The translations under genes and the position numbers were made by a program. Positions 29,700 to 40,330 of a stretch of DNA of 64,000 bases are shown here, piece after piece (position 1 is the stretch's first letter; the number at the start of each line of letters is the position of its first letter). Location: assembly GCA_037576195.1 (NCBI GenBank), contig CM075101.1, positions 22,382,001 through 22,446,000 of the forward strand, in the 5' to 3' direction. This stretch comes from Phytoseiulus persimilis (taxonomy: Eukaryota > Arthropoda > Arachnida > Mesostigmata > Phytoseiidae). The notes beneath the pieces are model-generated. The model saw only the letters and a program-made list of their open reading frames with translations. It was not told where the DNA came from and did not search any database.

Positions 29700-30480
29700 C
29701 TATCGCTGATTGATCAGACAGGGCTCAGCGAGCTTAGAAAATAGCTCCCTGCGGGCAGAAATGAACGAGGTACCAACTGTTCGTTTGTTCGAATTGAAAT
29801 TCTGACCCGTTTGATCATGGAGGCTCCAAAGCGCCAGCAGGAACCGAATAAGCCTGCTCTCCAGGACGCATTCGGAATGCTTGTGATAATTCGCGGAGTA
29901 TCATGCTCCTTTACCAGCTGCAATCGGCACCCGTCATCGTACAAATACTGGGGGAATATTCAATTGATGTGCTGCAGGAAGCGGTGAAATTGGAGCCTGG
30001 GCTTGCGATCCTTTGATTGTTCTGAAGGGGCCAGAAAATTCGGGTTTTTTAGCGGAACTAGCGCACCCTCATTCCCAGATTCTCTTTCAAATACTTTTCA
30101 TCGACGCATCAAAAGCAAGGCCCGGTCTCTGATGAGTAGTTCAATTCCAGGGGGTCTAAACGGATCGACGGTTGGTTGGGAGGAATCGGCTTCACTGAAG
30201 AAGCCACAGTCATCGCCTCTGCTCGCTGATGCTGGAATCGACATCCAGACTTATTCATCAATCGGCAAAGAACTCGAGGTGTCAGCAAGGGACTCAACTT
30301 GGAGGGTTGCATTTGGAGTGCGTTGGATTTATTTACATCTTCCATTTGCACATATGGTACCTTCCGTTCCCTGGGTTTTGAGAACCTGACGGTTGAGTGG
30401 TATGGTCCGAGAGGATTCGCACCTGGAGTCATGCACAGAGGGGACCCAGTGCTCAGCGAGAGCGTTCGACAGAAACCATT
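29700..30480 (+). repeat. Shared module, paralogue of 58,090-58,720
   Basis: The block reads MNEVPTVRLFELKF and, further on, sequence parallel to the 5' module of the RTRSQ units. It matches 58.1-58.7 kb closely and 8.97-9.25 kb remotely. All frames contain stops. Confidence 0.5.
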
Positions 30481-30486
30481 TAGAGA

Positions 30487-30795
30487 ATGAGTGGACTCCT
30501 CGCTGATATCAACGGGCTTACTCGGGCTCCTAAGAAGGCAGTCCGCGAGAGACTCCTCGAGGAGTTCAATGACTGTTTTGACAATGAGATCCCAGCCGAT
30601 AACCTCCGAAATCCATCCATTCGGGAATCTGTTGCCGAGCACCTGGACGATACAAACCTCAAACGTGAACGTCATACCTCTCCACGTCCTGAAAATGAGG
30701 CCGTGTCTCCGTCCCCGTTTGTCTCATTCGGGGACTGGGTGAGGGGTGGCATCCCTCCTCCTGTGCCCGCGTCTCACTGGAAACGGCGGGTCTGA
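30487..30795 (+). CDS. Unrecognised 102-aa ORF following the shared module
   Basis: The ORF starts MSGLLADINGLTRAPKKAVR. Its first residues resemble the frame MSGLLVDVNVFTPIPEKFMR in unit C (near 2,282) and MIGLLVDFNVFTSTPENFV in unit D (near 34,492), so it may be a diverged relative of an upstream exon of the RTRSQ units. The middle is acidic (LLEEFNDCFDNEIPADNL). No domain is recognised. Confidence 0.35.
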   Translation: MSGLLADINGLTRAPKKAVRERLLEEFNDCFDNEIPADNLRNPSIRESVAEHLDDTNLKRERHTSPRPENEAVSPSPFVSFGDWVRGGIPPPVPASHWKRRV

Positions 30796-31321
30796 TTGAA
30801 GTCCACGCATGATCCTTGATGGATCACTGGGGGTGCGCTTAGGGATTTCGTGCGGGTAGGTTCGTATTTGCTCTATCGACGCGCCTCCTCGATGACAATC
30901 GCGCTCGCTTGCGCTAAGCGATCCTTCGCGTGAATCGCTGTAGGTGCTCGCCTCCACACAAAATGCATTCCAGAATCGCTCCCTAGAAGAAGAAGCTCGA
31001 GGCTCTGTCGCTCCATTTGTGTCAAATTTCCCACGCTTCCATTGATTCTGCAATCTAAGGGAGGACGTAACGTGTCCTCGACCTAATTATATCACTACCC
31101 CCTGACGAGGCTTCGGATTGCGTCCTCCTTGTGAAGCCCCAGACGTTGAAATGGAAGAGTGACGAGCGACACACTGCTCATCCTCTTCCGTATCATCTCG
31201 ACTAATTTCACGCAGCGACGCTTATGAGGGATGTTTTGAAGGACTTTCTCACTCAAGCGATGACGGCGCTTAACTAGGGCGACTTTGAAGAAGCTAGGCC
31301 TGGGTTCGAACCCCTCGAAGA
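30796..31321. other. No gene; inverted scrap of the 28.4-kb module
   Basis: 30,840-31,060 matches 28,400-28,580 in inverse orientation. At 31,290-31,305 a GGGTTCGAACCCC palindrome resembles a pol III B box, but no A box is convincing. Confidence 0.35.
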
Positions 31322-31400
31322 CTCTATGTTCCGCTCAAGATATACGGAGAATCCTACGCAATTACGAGGATGCTTGTGGGTGTTTTTCTGGCGGCTCCTC
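31322..31400 (+). pseudogene. Fragment of the C2H2 type II module, inverted
   Basis: The plus strand reads VPLKIYGESYAITR, parallel to VPLKMHGSTYTITK in the type II copies (minus strand elsewhere). The finger itself is absent. Confidence 0.45.
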
Positions 31401-32201
31401 CGCTCCGAGTCTCAGCCCGTAACTCTTCCCTCCCCTGTCTCCGTAGAAGAACAAATAACAGGTTTCTCGGGTTCAATACATGCTTGGATTCGGGCAGTAT
31501 GCTCAATTCGTTCACCAGAGTGAGATGACTGCGTAGAGCTTGATGAGATTTTACCTGTGCTTACTGTGAGTACAGGGAAAAAGGCACTCTCCTTGAGACG
31601 ATGAAACTGATGTCACTTCCCTCTTGATCAGTGATACAAAATAGGCTTTTGAGGCATGAAGCACTCCTCCGATCGAGAAGATATTCTTCCCGCAACTCCG
31701 GCATGAAGGCAACCCGCTTCTCCCAGCATTGCCAGATGACGGTTTCACAGCAGATGGGAGCCTGTCTTTACCCGGTTGCATGTGGGGGTCGCAAATACCC
31801 GGGTCTCGAGAACCGGGTACGTAGCCAGAACCGAGAAATTACCTGTGGAACCAGGTAGCAGGGTCCGGCCTCCGATATCCGGGTTCACGGACTCCCAAAA
31901 GGATGGCTGGATCGACCCCGGAATCAACTCTCCGTATCGATAGTCGGGCATCGGAGGTCCAGCCTCGGATACCTGGGTCCACTCGAGTTCGGAACCGGAT
32001 ATCAGACCGGATCCGATTCATCTGGAGATCCTAAAGTTGATCTTCACGTAATCTTCCCCTAAATATGGGAAAACATTGAGCGGTGCAAATATTCATCTCA
32101 CACTGAGCAGGGTTCCCGTCAGGAACTTCTCGCTCGAGATCTCTCCTTGGAGACAGATTAAAACACTGTAGACTACTGTATCTCTGAAACGAGTTCCTCC
32201 T
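31401..32201. other. No gene recognised; GGTACC/CCGG-rich tract at 31,770-32,030
   Basis: The tract 31,770-32,030 is crowded with short repeats such as CCGGGT, GGATAC, CCGGATATC and TCGGAGG on both strands. I see no defined unit. The rest holds short ORFs without motifs. Confidence 0.4.
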
Positions 32202-32207
32202 TTATTG
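32202..32207 (-). promoter_or_regulatory. Poly(A) signal AATAAA of the 32.5-kb C2H2 ORF
   Basis: Conserved in position with 1272-1277 relative to the paralogous ORF. Confidence 0.45.
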
Positions 32208-32537
32208 AAATCTCCAAACGCTGGTTCGACACAAATACATCCAAACTTCTGTTTGCTCCTTGATTGAAGCCATCTCGCTTCGCCCCTACAGAGGCATCAA
32301 CCAGGACCGTGTGGATCAAACGCTGTTCCTGCCGACGGGAGTAAACTACAGTTGTGAATATGGCTGAGGACTGCGTAGCATGCAGCAGCACATTCCGCTG
32401 TTGCGGCGTGCTGCGTTGGAACCCGATACGCTCAGCCACAAACAACTTCTAAACTCGAGGTGCCGTATGGTATCTACGTAGGTATCCGGTCAGAGCACCG
32501 TGTTGAGCTAGATGACCGGAACATTCATCAGCTGGAG

Positions 32538-32924
32538 CTAGCGAGGGCGACAGACGTTTCGGGTGTCTCTGTTAAGACGCTTCAGTTTCCTGGGATGCCA
32601 ATTTCTTCGATGAAAGGCCACTAACGCGAGCCGCGAGTTTCTGTACGAGCAAAGGTCACATTGAAAGACTACCGCTGTGTTGCCTCCAAACAGGAATTCG
32701 TAGATTGCAGCCATTTCACGGTCGATCACAAGAGGTCCATCCATTGCAGGAGTTGGGCTTGATCTGCGAACACGGAGATGAGGCACAAATGTACTGGCGG
32801 TGCTGAAAGTGATGCGTTTTAAGCGAATGCTGGTCGTCTTGCTCAGCCCTCTCTTAGATCTCCGGAATCCGCCCTCTCTGGAATCTCCTCCCGCTGAAGT
32901 TCTGCTCCGCCCGAGCGAGATCAT
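32538..32924 (-). CDS. Single C2H2 zinc-finger protein, type I copy 2
   Basis: A 128-aa ORF from ATG 32924, nearly identical in length and sequence to the copy at 1519-1905. The finger FQCDLC-x12-H-x4-H and the basic tail are intact, and changes between copies are scattered substitutions without frameshifts. Equal length and an intact frame in both copies mean either recent duplication or selection; a synonymous/non-synonymous count would tell. Possible cis elements upstream were not identified. Confidence 0.5.
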   Translation of the reverse strand: MISLGRSRTSAGGDSREGGFRRSKRGLSKTTSIRLKRITFSTASTFVPHLRVRRSSPTPAMDGPLVIDREMAAIYEFLFGGNTAVVFQCDLCSYRNSRLALVAFHRRNWHPRKLKRLNRDTRNVCRPR

Positions 32925-33229
32925 GAAGTACGATGAGTCGGTTGTGGCCCACCGAGACGGATCCCGTCAGACCCAGGCTGCAATATCTTCGGTCAGATCC
33001 CCGAGATTCTCCAGAAGGGTGTGAGACTATCGAACGGAATTCCGTTCATATCCACCCAATGGGAAGTTTTCATCCAACTTTGTTGAACTTTTTCTGAAAG
33101 GAGCTCGTCCACAGATGGTATCTTCATCCAGCTGGGGTTTGCTGTATCGTGGGCTAATCTTCGGCTGACGACCAAGCTTCGAGTGAAACGCCCTGGGAAA
33201 CTCTGTGAAGGGGGATACACTTAGTGTGA

Positions 33230-33960
33230 ATAGGAGTGCTTCGGAGCTCCTGCTCTGGAACCAGATGCCAGCTGGTATACGGAGAAAACTTCTCGGAATG
33301 GGCGGACGCTAGCAGAAGGGCTACGAGAGCAAGGGCGCCCCGGAAATTAAACAAGTTGGAGCTGTCAAAGATGTTATGGGAGGCGGTAGCACTGCCATCG
33401 CTTACATACGCAAATGCAGTGACGGGAATGTCTGGAGAAGAGGATATAATCAGCCCTAACCGCAGCGAAAGGTACATTCTTATGCACCACAATCGCGGTA
33501 GGATTCATGGCAGGCGAGCTGGGCTGGTCCTCGTTCAGAGCGAGGGTGTCAGCTCAGAGTGGGAAACTCAGAGTAAGGTAAGATGAGACAACAGAGTGGA
33601 GTACATGACGGATTGCATATGGCGGAAGGCAATTCTGACCGTGACGCATTGAAGCGAGTACAAATTGAGAGCGTATCGGAGGGCACGAGACCTTCGAGCG
33701 ACAATACGAGTGTGAGAATATCACACAGACCCAAGCATTCCTCGCCATGGGTTATTCATGAGACGATCAACAAAAAGATCCGAAATTCTCGGACGGCTAG
33801 ATTGATTGTTTCGTGGATTTAGAAAGTTGGCTCCACCCGATATAGAATGAATGCGACTGATAGAGGTGTTAGAGGGGACTCGTACGACAACAGGAGATCA
33901 TCAACCTCAGTGGCGTTTAGCCGAGCAGGGATGCTTGGGGCCGGTTCTCGGTTGGCGGGA
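33230..33960 (+). pseudogene. LINE reverse transcriptase C-terminal fragment
   Basis: In several frames it reads RKLNKLELSKMLWEAVALPS then LTYANAVTGMSGE, followed by FMAGELGWSSFRARVSAQS, VEYMTDCIWRKAILT and FSRAGMLGAGSR, in the same order as the LINE tail at 12.4-13.0 kb (LTYANTASASR, GELGWSTFEAR, ALARAGMLPSTV). It interrupts the C2H2/RTRSQ block present uninterrupted at 1.9-2.2 kb. Confidence 0.6.
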
Positions 33961-34179
33961 GAATTGAAACAAATCTTCAGGGATGCTGTTTTTCCTTAAG
34001 AGCGGGTTACCGCTGCGTAGTTTCCAGATTGAGAAAACCGTTCTTACAGGATGATGTTGGCGGCTATCAGAGGGCATGAACGGCCGGATCCTCAATCAAA
34101 TGGATATCGGAGTAAAATCGAAAGTGAGTCGAGGCGGCCTCCAGAGGTAACTAAGACTGAATCCGCCTGACGAAGTTCC

Positions 34180-34726
34180 TTACAGGTGCACTGGATTCTG
34201 GTCATGAGGATTCATCGAAACCAATCCCCAAACGCCAGCAGGCCCCCTCAGGAACACTGTTCTTCTGAAAATATTCTGACTTCCTGTGATGATGGGCGGT
34301 ACGTGACGTTCAGTAAGCATTGTCGATACGCCACCGGAGATCGTCCAAATCATAGGAGGATATCAAACAGATGCGCTACGGAAAGCGATGAACTTCGATT
34401 CTTACATTGGGCTGGAGCCGCCAGAAGACTCAAACTGATTCACCGGAGAGGCCAGAGCTCTGCAAGCACGTGCGATAGAAACTATCTTGGAATGATTGGA
34501 CTTCTCGTTGATTTCAATGTGTTTACTTCGACCCCTGAGAACTTCGTGACGCGAGAGAACACTTCTTCGAAGACAAGGTTCATGATTCTCTCCGATTGAA
34601 TCGTTCGCCCTCCACCCTCCAATCAGCGATGGCTGAGGCTTGCGAGGGTTCGCTCTGCCCTCGCCATGTCGACATTCAAGTCAGCGCTGAGAATGCAAGC
34701 AGCATTCTCAAATCTCATTCCCGTCG
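34180..34726 (+). repeat. RTRSQ unit D, 5' module
   Basis: This parallels 2,050-2,450 and 5,940-6,580. It reads PPEIVQIIGGYQTDALRKAM then PPEDSN in one frame and MIGLLVDFNVFTSTPENF in another. Stops prevent one continuous frame. Confidence 0.5.
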
Positions 34727-35038
34727 AAGAAGAGGACTCGTTCGCGAACTCCCAAGGAGTCGATTGCAGTGCCAGGAATCGACCCCGTTAAAGTTGTTCG
34801 AGACTTCATCGAGAAGAATCGAAACGGTGCTTCGGGAGAGAACAGCGAATGTAAATCTCATCCGGGCGTGAATCTGCAGCAAACAACAGCTTGGGGATCA
34901 TTCCTGCTGACGATGGAGGACCGGAGTCTTGACTTCGAAGAGCTTCAACCGGAACTTCTCTCGAGGCCATCGGTGACTGTTTGGGCGGCGAAGACGCTCC
35001 ACGAGTTCTCGATGACCCGGAAGCCTGCTACCAATTGA
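34727..35038 (+). pseudogene. RTRSQ-family copy D, start codon lost
   Basis: The frame reads KRTRSRTPKESIAVPGIDPV to RKPATN and is open to TGA at 35,038, but the ATG of the other copies is AAG here. Blocks DFIEKNR, MEDRSLDFEEL and RPSVTVWAAKTLHE are kept. It may still be read from an upstream exon or an internal ATG (34,769). Poly(A) signal at 35,193-35,198. It is followed, as in copy C, by the Gypsy gag fragment and has no ankyrin segment. Confidence 0.5.
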
Positions 35039-35224
35039 GGCTTTGTTCATCGCCTGCTCTCCTCCGCTGAACAGAGTGAGGCAAAGTGTTCTCTCGTCAC
35101 ATCTCCGTAAGGAAACCTTTTTGCCCAGTTCATTCTACGACGGACTGCGTTAGGAAACGTATCTGAATGTTGATATCTGTACCTCTTCATGTAATAAAGA
35201 TAACAAACGACAACTGTGCTCTCC

Positions 35225-36155
35225 TTCCTGTCGCTTCGTTAGATAATTCGCTCTGATCGAAGAAGGAGAAGACGGTGAAGATTGCGCTGCTAAAGGTGCT
35301 CGGTGGACGGATACAACAACGTTTTCAGGGCCGAGCCGCCGGCGACGCTCGAGGCGGCTCTGGTCTCGCTGGAAAGGAAATTCAAGGCGGGAGTATCGGA
35401 GCACTATTTGTCACGCTTGCTTTGAACTCGTTCACAAAGCCTGACCGAAGAAATCGATGATTTGATCATCGATTTCTCGGGAGAAAGCAGAGCTTTGCAA
35501 GTTTCCCGAGGGGGACAGGATGCTTTGAGACCGGGTGGGGCGAGGGTGAGGGAGCTGCTCGAAAAGAAAAAATCAACCCTCTAGGAGACGGTCGATGTAT
35601 CACGCAATTTGCCAAAAGGAAACTCGAAAGAGCATTCGAGAATTTTTCATCCGGAGGAGGACACATCCACAACGAAGGGTGACAGCGCAACCGCTGACGC
35701 GGAGGCTTTCACGTTGACGGGAAGGGGAGGCTTCTCTGGCGGACGGAGAGGGCAAAGGAGATTTGTACACAACCAGAGCTGAAACAGATTGGGCAAGTCA
35801 ACGACGGGAACGGCTCCGATTACAGGTGTCGGGACTGTGGGAGATCTCACCGACCGGGGGAGGCAAACTGTCCGGCCAGAGGAGAGAAGTTTTCGTTGTG
35901 TATGAGATTCTACCGTTTCGCGGCAGTATGTCCCAGAGCAAGGCAACAAGTGGACACACTCAATGCGGCCGAGCCCAGTGACGGAGTCACGAACGACGAG
36001 GCGAACCCCGTCGAGGTGACCCACGCGGAGGGAGTTCAGAGGGAGGAATTATCTTCGTAAGGTGGCTTCTGAGATTTCAGATCGACTGTGGAGCAAGTTG
36101 CTACGTGATTCCACATTCGATGACTCCTTCGCGTCAACGCGTCGACCAGACCAAC
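35225..36155 (+). pseudogene. Gypsy remnant 1, second copy: gag and protease
   Basis: This parallels 2,985-3,880. It reads AALVSLERKFKAG, the knuckle pair CRDCGRSHRPGEANC ... CMRFYRFAAVC with both first-knuckle Cys present, and the protease LRFQIDCGASCYVIPHS. Near 36,155 it passes directly into a different Gypsy element. Confidence 0.6.
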
Positions 36156-36164
36156 TCTGCGACT

Positions 36165-36430
36165 TTCCAACCCTCGTGCTACCGATGTGGAGACACACGC
36201 CACCTCGCGGATTCTCGCCGTTACCGGAGCGTAACGTGTTCCGGATGCAAAACTGTTGGTCATCTTGGAAAGGTGGGTCGGAGGAATCAGTCCACTGGAA
36301 AGAATCACCCTGAAGAGGTAGCATTTCGTTATGTTTCAACGAGAGACCCGATATCCGTCAGCATAGACATCGAGCGAAGACCACCGCAAACGGAGATCGA
36401 CACGGGCAGCGGAATTTCAACCCGGCCACG
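36165..36430 (+). pseudogene. Gypsy 2 gag knuckles and protease start
   Basis: The frame reads CYRCGDTRHLADSRRYRSVT then CSGCKTVGHLGKVG, two CCHC-type knuckles (the fourth Cys of the first is changed), then FRYVSTRDPISVSIDIER and EIDTGSGIS, the protease active site D-T-G-S. Confidence 0.6.
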
Positions 36431-36879
36431 GAGAACGTCTCCCGAGAAATCCCGCCGACACACAAACTGTGTGAAAATTATATCCAGCTGGAAACTGCTA
36501 CGGGAGAGGTTTGCCGTCCGCATTGGTTCGCGGAAGTGAGCGTGATCTACGGGAATCAGGAAAGACAGCGGGAAGACGCGGTTGTACCTGATGGAAGACG
36601 ATCGTTTCCCAGCCCAAATCGGCCGAGACTGGTTACGAAGGCTTCCATCTCATTTGTCGAAATTGCTGACCGGTGGAAGTTCGAGCTAGGTCTTCGAGTC
36701 TGCTGCTCCTGCCCAGTCTTCAACACTTCAGAACCTAAGGAGTCTTTGAATGAGAAAGCCCGGCTGCTGCTAAAGAATCTCGAGAACCTAACCAAACCAG
36801 GAATCGGAAGTATCCCCAACAGCGAAGCACGTCTGGAACTCATCGAGGATCATGCTGAGCCGTACAAGACCTCATCAGG

Positions 36880-37230
36880 TCGCACATGCACTCACCGCGA
36901 AGAAAAATGAGGAATTGGACTTTCAAGGCAGGCATCAATCGGTTCATAAAGATCGATGACCACCCTCTCAAGAACATCCGACATGCGTTGGATAACATCG
37001 GCGACGGAAAGACGTTTTCGGAACTCGACGTTTTTCCAGCCTTGCTGCATCTTCCAGTGAGAGAAGCTGACCGAAAATATCTCGTCATCATCACTCATCG
37101 CGGGCTTCACCGTTTCAACCGCATGGCGAACGGCTTGTCCAACGCTCCAGCGGTATGGCAACGTTTCATTGAAGGAGCCCTCGGAGAGATTCCTGGCTGC
37201 GAATGTGTGATGAAAGACATCCTGACCATA
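36880..37230 (+). pseudogene. Gypsy 2 reverse transcriptase, first part
   Basis: It reads INRFIKIDDHPLKNIRHALD, GKTFSELDVFPALLHLPVRE (first catalytic Asp kept), LVIITHRGLHRFNRMANGLS, NAPAVWQRFIEGALGEIPGC and then CVMKDIL in place of the YxDD active site, so two of the three metal-binding residues are changed. It ends where the MULE begins. Confidence 0.75.
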
Positions 37231-37284
37231 GCTCCGTCAAAGGTTTTACCACACTTCCTCGAAAACCGGTTCGAAGAAGCCCAC

Positions 37285-38227
37285 TCGGCCGAAAACTTCG
37301 TCTTCCGCGTCAAAAAGCGTTCAGCTGTCACTGCGATGAAGACGGGAGTTCTCGCTCGGGCGGACAAGAGCATAAAGGAAGTTTACACCAAGGTGTTGGC
37401 AACCTCAGTGACCAGCCTTTCTGCCAACCACGATGCGGAAGAAGTCGGGGCTTCGCTGCCATCGTTCAATTCCGTCCGTAGTGGTCCCCAGCGCTCACGA
37501 GCGAAGGCGCGACCGAAACTTCCGCAGTCGCTTGCGGAAATCGTCATCGAAGGCGAGTGGACCAGGGCACGGAGCGGAGCTGATTTCCATCTGTTTGATG
37601 ATGGTGGAAACGAGCGGATTCTAGGCTTCAGTAAAGTGCGACTGATGCCACTTTCACTTTACTCAGGCCCTGTGGCGTAAGGTACAAAAACTCGGGCTTA
37701 CGAACGATTATAGGGAACGAGACATGAGGCGAACAGTCAGTTCATGGCCGCATTGGCCCTCGTACCCCTCATCGCAATTGAATCGCATTGATGAAGCGTG
37801 GTTGGCAATCGACGCGGATGCACCTGGTCCAGATCACCCTGCATCCCACAGACTGGATAGGTTCAAGGAGTATTTCATTCGAACATGGCTCGAGAATGAC
37901 ACCATTTTCCCACGTGTGTTGTGGGATCATTATGCAAACTTGGGCGCAAGGACGACGAACCATATCGGTTTGGCATCAGGCGCTCAACGAAATCGTGAAG
38001 AAATGCCATGTGAACCCTTCGAGTTGATCAAGCATCTGAAAGCACAGGAAGAAGCCTTCAGGAATCAGATTCTACTCTTGGACGCTGGACAACGGACTCC
38101 GAGAGTGAACGCGACATACCGCGCACTCAATGAGCGATTCATTTCTCTAGTTGGCGAACTTGAGTTGAATGTAATCGATCTCATCACATATACGCATAAT
38201 GTCGCCTCCGACATTCCCGGATTGTGA
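37285..38227 (+). pseudogene. MULE transposase, internally deleted
   Basis: The N-terminal third reads KRSAVTAMKTGVLARADKSI, KVLATSVTSLSANHDAEEVG and RARSGADFHLFDDGGNERIL; then the DDE core is missing and the frame resumes at FTQALWRKVQKLGLTNDY (about 37,650) and NRIDEAWLAIDADAPG to the C-terminus. The segment with the third acidic residue has two compensating frameshifts (NHI, then VWHQALNEIVKK). It aligns along its length with the intact gene at 47.9-49.65 kb, with no introns recognised. It cannot be active. Confidence 0.75.
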
Positions 38228-39034
38228 ACTTCACGCAGGACAAGAGATCTTTCTCCGTGATTGTGTAGGATCAAGCTCGTAGCACGCAATCAGTCATCGT
38301 TTCAACGGAGGGGAATGTCCGGTCTCCCATCCTCACTATCGCCGAAAAACCCGCTCTGATATCATTGAGAGGACATCAATGTTATGAGTCGGCTTCAACC
38401 ATCGCGATGTAAACAATCGAGCAATAAATGTGATCACTTTCATCTCATCAGCCGACGGGTTTTCAGAAAGGATAGAATGAATGAATGAATGAATATCTCT
38501 GGATCGGACGGCGAATTTGCCATGCGATTCAATTCGATCTGAACCTCCTCAGGGTATTTCATCTTGAGCGAATCGAATGATTGAAGCTGACCGCGTCTCC
38601 ACGGAGGCCGCGATTCGATGTTTATGGATTGCGCGTTAAACAGCTTCCACTGAGCTTCTGCCCTTGCAATCACGAGCTCCCGTGTATGGTCTGCCAACTA
38701 CAGTATAGGAGAAGGACCTTCCGACCGCCAGGTTTGTGAGTCCACCCCAGACAAGTGGAACACGAACTCTGCGGCCCCCATTCGGATTTTGTCGCACTGA
38801 AACACCAGGAATGATCAGCGGCTAATTGAGCGATCAAACGATAATGAACGGCTGAGACAGCGGCCACCCGATCAAGCGCGCTCCGGCTCGTCATAAATGA
38901 GAGGCGCTTCCGCGCCAAGTTAGTTTACGGCGAGGAAGGAGAAGTTCTCGGCGGAGAGGATTTCTACGAAAAGGGTTTCTGCGAAGTGAGTTCCTACGAC
39001 GTGGGATTCTGCGGAACGGGTTTCTGCGACGCGC
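38228..39034. other. MULE 3' non-coding part
   Basis: A (GAAT)n stretch lies at 38,475-38,495. A minus-strand 85-codon ORF (38,440-38,697) is unrecognised. The right inverted repeat follows. Confidence 0.4.
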
Positions 39035-39065
39035 TTTTCCAGGAAGTGGGGTTACGCCCCCTCAA

Positions 39066-39880
39066 ACGAAGAACATGTCAGGCGACTCGAGCAAGTTTTC
39101 GCTCGTCTCAATGAACATGACATTCGGCTCAATCCCGACAAATGTCAGTTCTTCGAAAACTCTGTTACCTACTGTGGCTTCCTCACCAAGAATCAGGAGA
39201 TTCAAAAATGTGTCGACAATATCAAAGCAATTCGGGATGCTCTATCTCCGAAGGAGACGACCAATCTGCGCTGGTTTCTGGGAATCATTAAGTTCCATTC
39301 CGGATTCGCTCCTCAATCAGCCGACCTTGCGGATCCCTTGTACGCATTGTTCCAGCCTGGTGTGAAGTTTCTTTGGAACGAGCGTATGCAAAGAGCCCTC
39401 CAAGCCGTGGAAAACGAACTGTGTTCTCCTTGCGTTCTGGTGCCCTTCGACGGAGCAAAACCATCAATCCTGGCAACCGATGCATCTTCTTTCGTCATCT
39501 CAGCGGTACTCTCCCACCGCTCCCCAGACGGCTCAGAACGCCCGATCTCGTACTATTCGCGAGTTCTCAACGCGACAGAGAAGAAGTATACTCAACTCGA
39601 TAAAGAAGCCCTCGGCATCAAAACGGGCGTGGAAAAGTAATTTTACTATCTCTTTGGTCGACGCTTCGAGCTCATAACGGACTCGAAACCGCTCGTGCAA
39701 ATCTTCTCACCTACGGAAAACCTCCCGCCTCTGTCAGCGACTCGCATGCACATTGCAGCATTCATCTCATGGCGTTCAACTTCGACATTCGATACCGCCA
39801 ATCTAAGAAACATGGCAACGCTGACGCACTCTCGCGACTTCCTGTGGGAAGTGAAAAACTTCCGAGTCTCGACACAGTGG
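39066..39880 (+). pseudogene. Gypsy 2 reverse transcriptase end and RNase H
   Basis: The sequence reads VRRLEQVFARLNEHDIRLNP, ADLADPLYALFQPGVKFLWN, VPFDGAKPSILATDASSFVI (RNase H first Asp), SYYSRVLNATEKKYTQLDKE and then, past one stop at about 39,639, FYYLFGRRFELITDSKPL. RNase H removes the RNA strand during reverse transcription. A frameshift lies near 39,755. Confidence 0.75.
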
Positions 39881-40290
39881 ATTGTCTGATGGTCAACCTG
39901 ATTTCTGAAACTCCAGTTTGTTTCAGAGAGTTATCCTCAGAGACGGCCAGCTGTCCCGAACTCAGTCTACTGCTCAAATACTTCAGAGAAGCAAAGCATT
40001 CCAAAGATATGCCAAGATTCTGCAAGCTTGATCCCTGCGAGTTCAGTCTTCATCAAGACTCGGTGATTTTCCGAGGTCATCATATCGTAGTACCGGGAAC
40101 TTGTCGGGAAAAGATCCTCGCAGAACGTCACGAAGGAAGGTTTGGGAGTCAGAAGATGACTGAACTCGCCCGTCGCTTCGTTTGGTGGCCTTCAATCAAC
40201 AACGATATCAAGAACATTTCCAAGTCGTGCCCCTCATGCATGGCCTGCGCGCGAAACCCTTGTCGTTCGATTTCTAATGCAACTCGAAAG
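39769..40290 (+). pseudogene. Gypsy 2 RNase H end and integrase zinc domain
   Basis: One open frame from 39,769 reads MAFNFDIRYRQSKKHGNADA, LSRLPVG, a linker, HEGRFGSQKMTELARRFVWW (HHCC His side) and CPSCMACARNPC (Cys side). It is cut by the LINE before the integrase core. Confidence 0.75.
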
Positions 40291-40330
40291 AGCGTCAACC
40301 TCCATGACCCTCCAACCTCCACAACATCCG

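Larger units (their letters stand above)
21750..30480 (+). repeat. Segmental duplication block, paralogue of 51,350-58,700
   Basis: Landmarks recur in the same order and orientation about 28-29 kb to the right: gag-like remnant, RTRSQ copy (minus), C2H2 type III (minus), the 26.9-kb block, C2H2 type II (minus), the 28.3-kb ORF and the 29.7-kb module. Differences are local insertions and deletions, including a different hAT in each copy. Confidence 0.7.
37235..39060 (+). mobile_element. MULE with degenerate inverted repeats, inserted in Gypsy 2
   Basis: Left end GGTTTTACCACACTTCCTCG and right end (reversed) GGCGTAACCCCACTTCCTGG share CACTTCCT-x-GAAAA and continue to match for about 40 bp. Inside the right end, 15-bp degenerate units of type TTCTGCGAAGTG repeat about five times (38,955-39,035). 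Removing the element joins DILTIAPS to NEEHVRRLEQVF of the Gypsy RT, so the insertion site is exact to a few bases. A 9-bp duplication near GTCAAA/CTCAAA is plausible but degenerate. Confidence 0.65.
36156..40290 (+). mobile_element. Gypsy retrotransposon remnant 2, interrupted by a MULE
   Basis: Parts occur in Gypsy order: gag knuckles, protease, RT fingers and palm (to 37,230), then after the inserted MULE the rest of RT, RNase H and the integrase zinc domain, ending at about 40,290 where a LINE starts. Frameshifts and the loss of YxDD make it inactive. No LTRs are visible. Confidence 0.75.

Noticed and set aside
31262-31320. Second tRNA-like promoter (GGGTTCGAACCCC)
   Set aside because: Only the palindromic B-box-like core is convincing; no A box at the right spacing and no tail.
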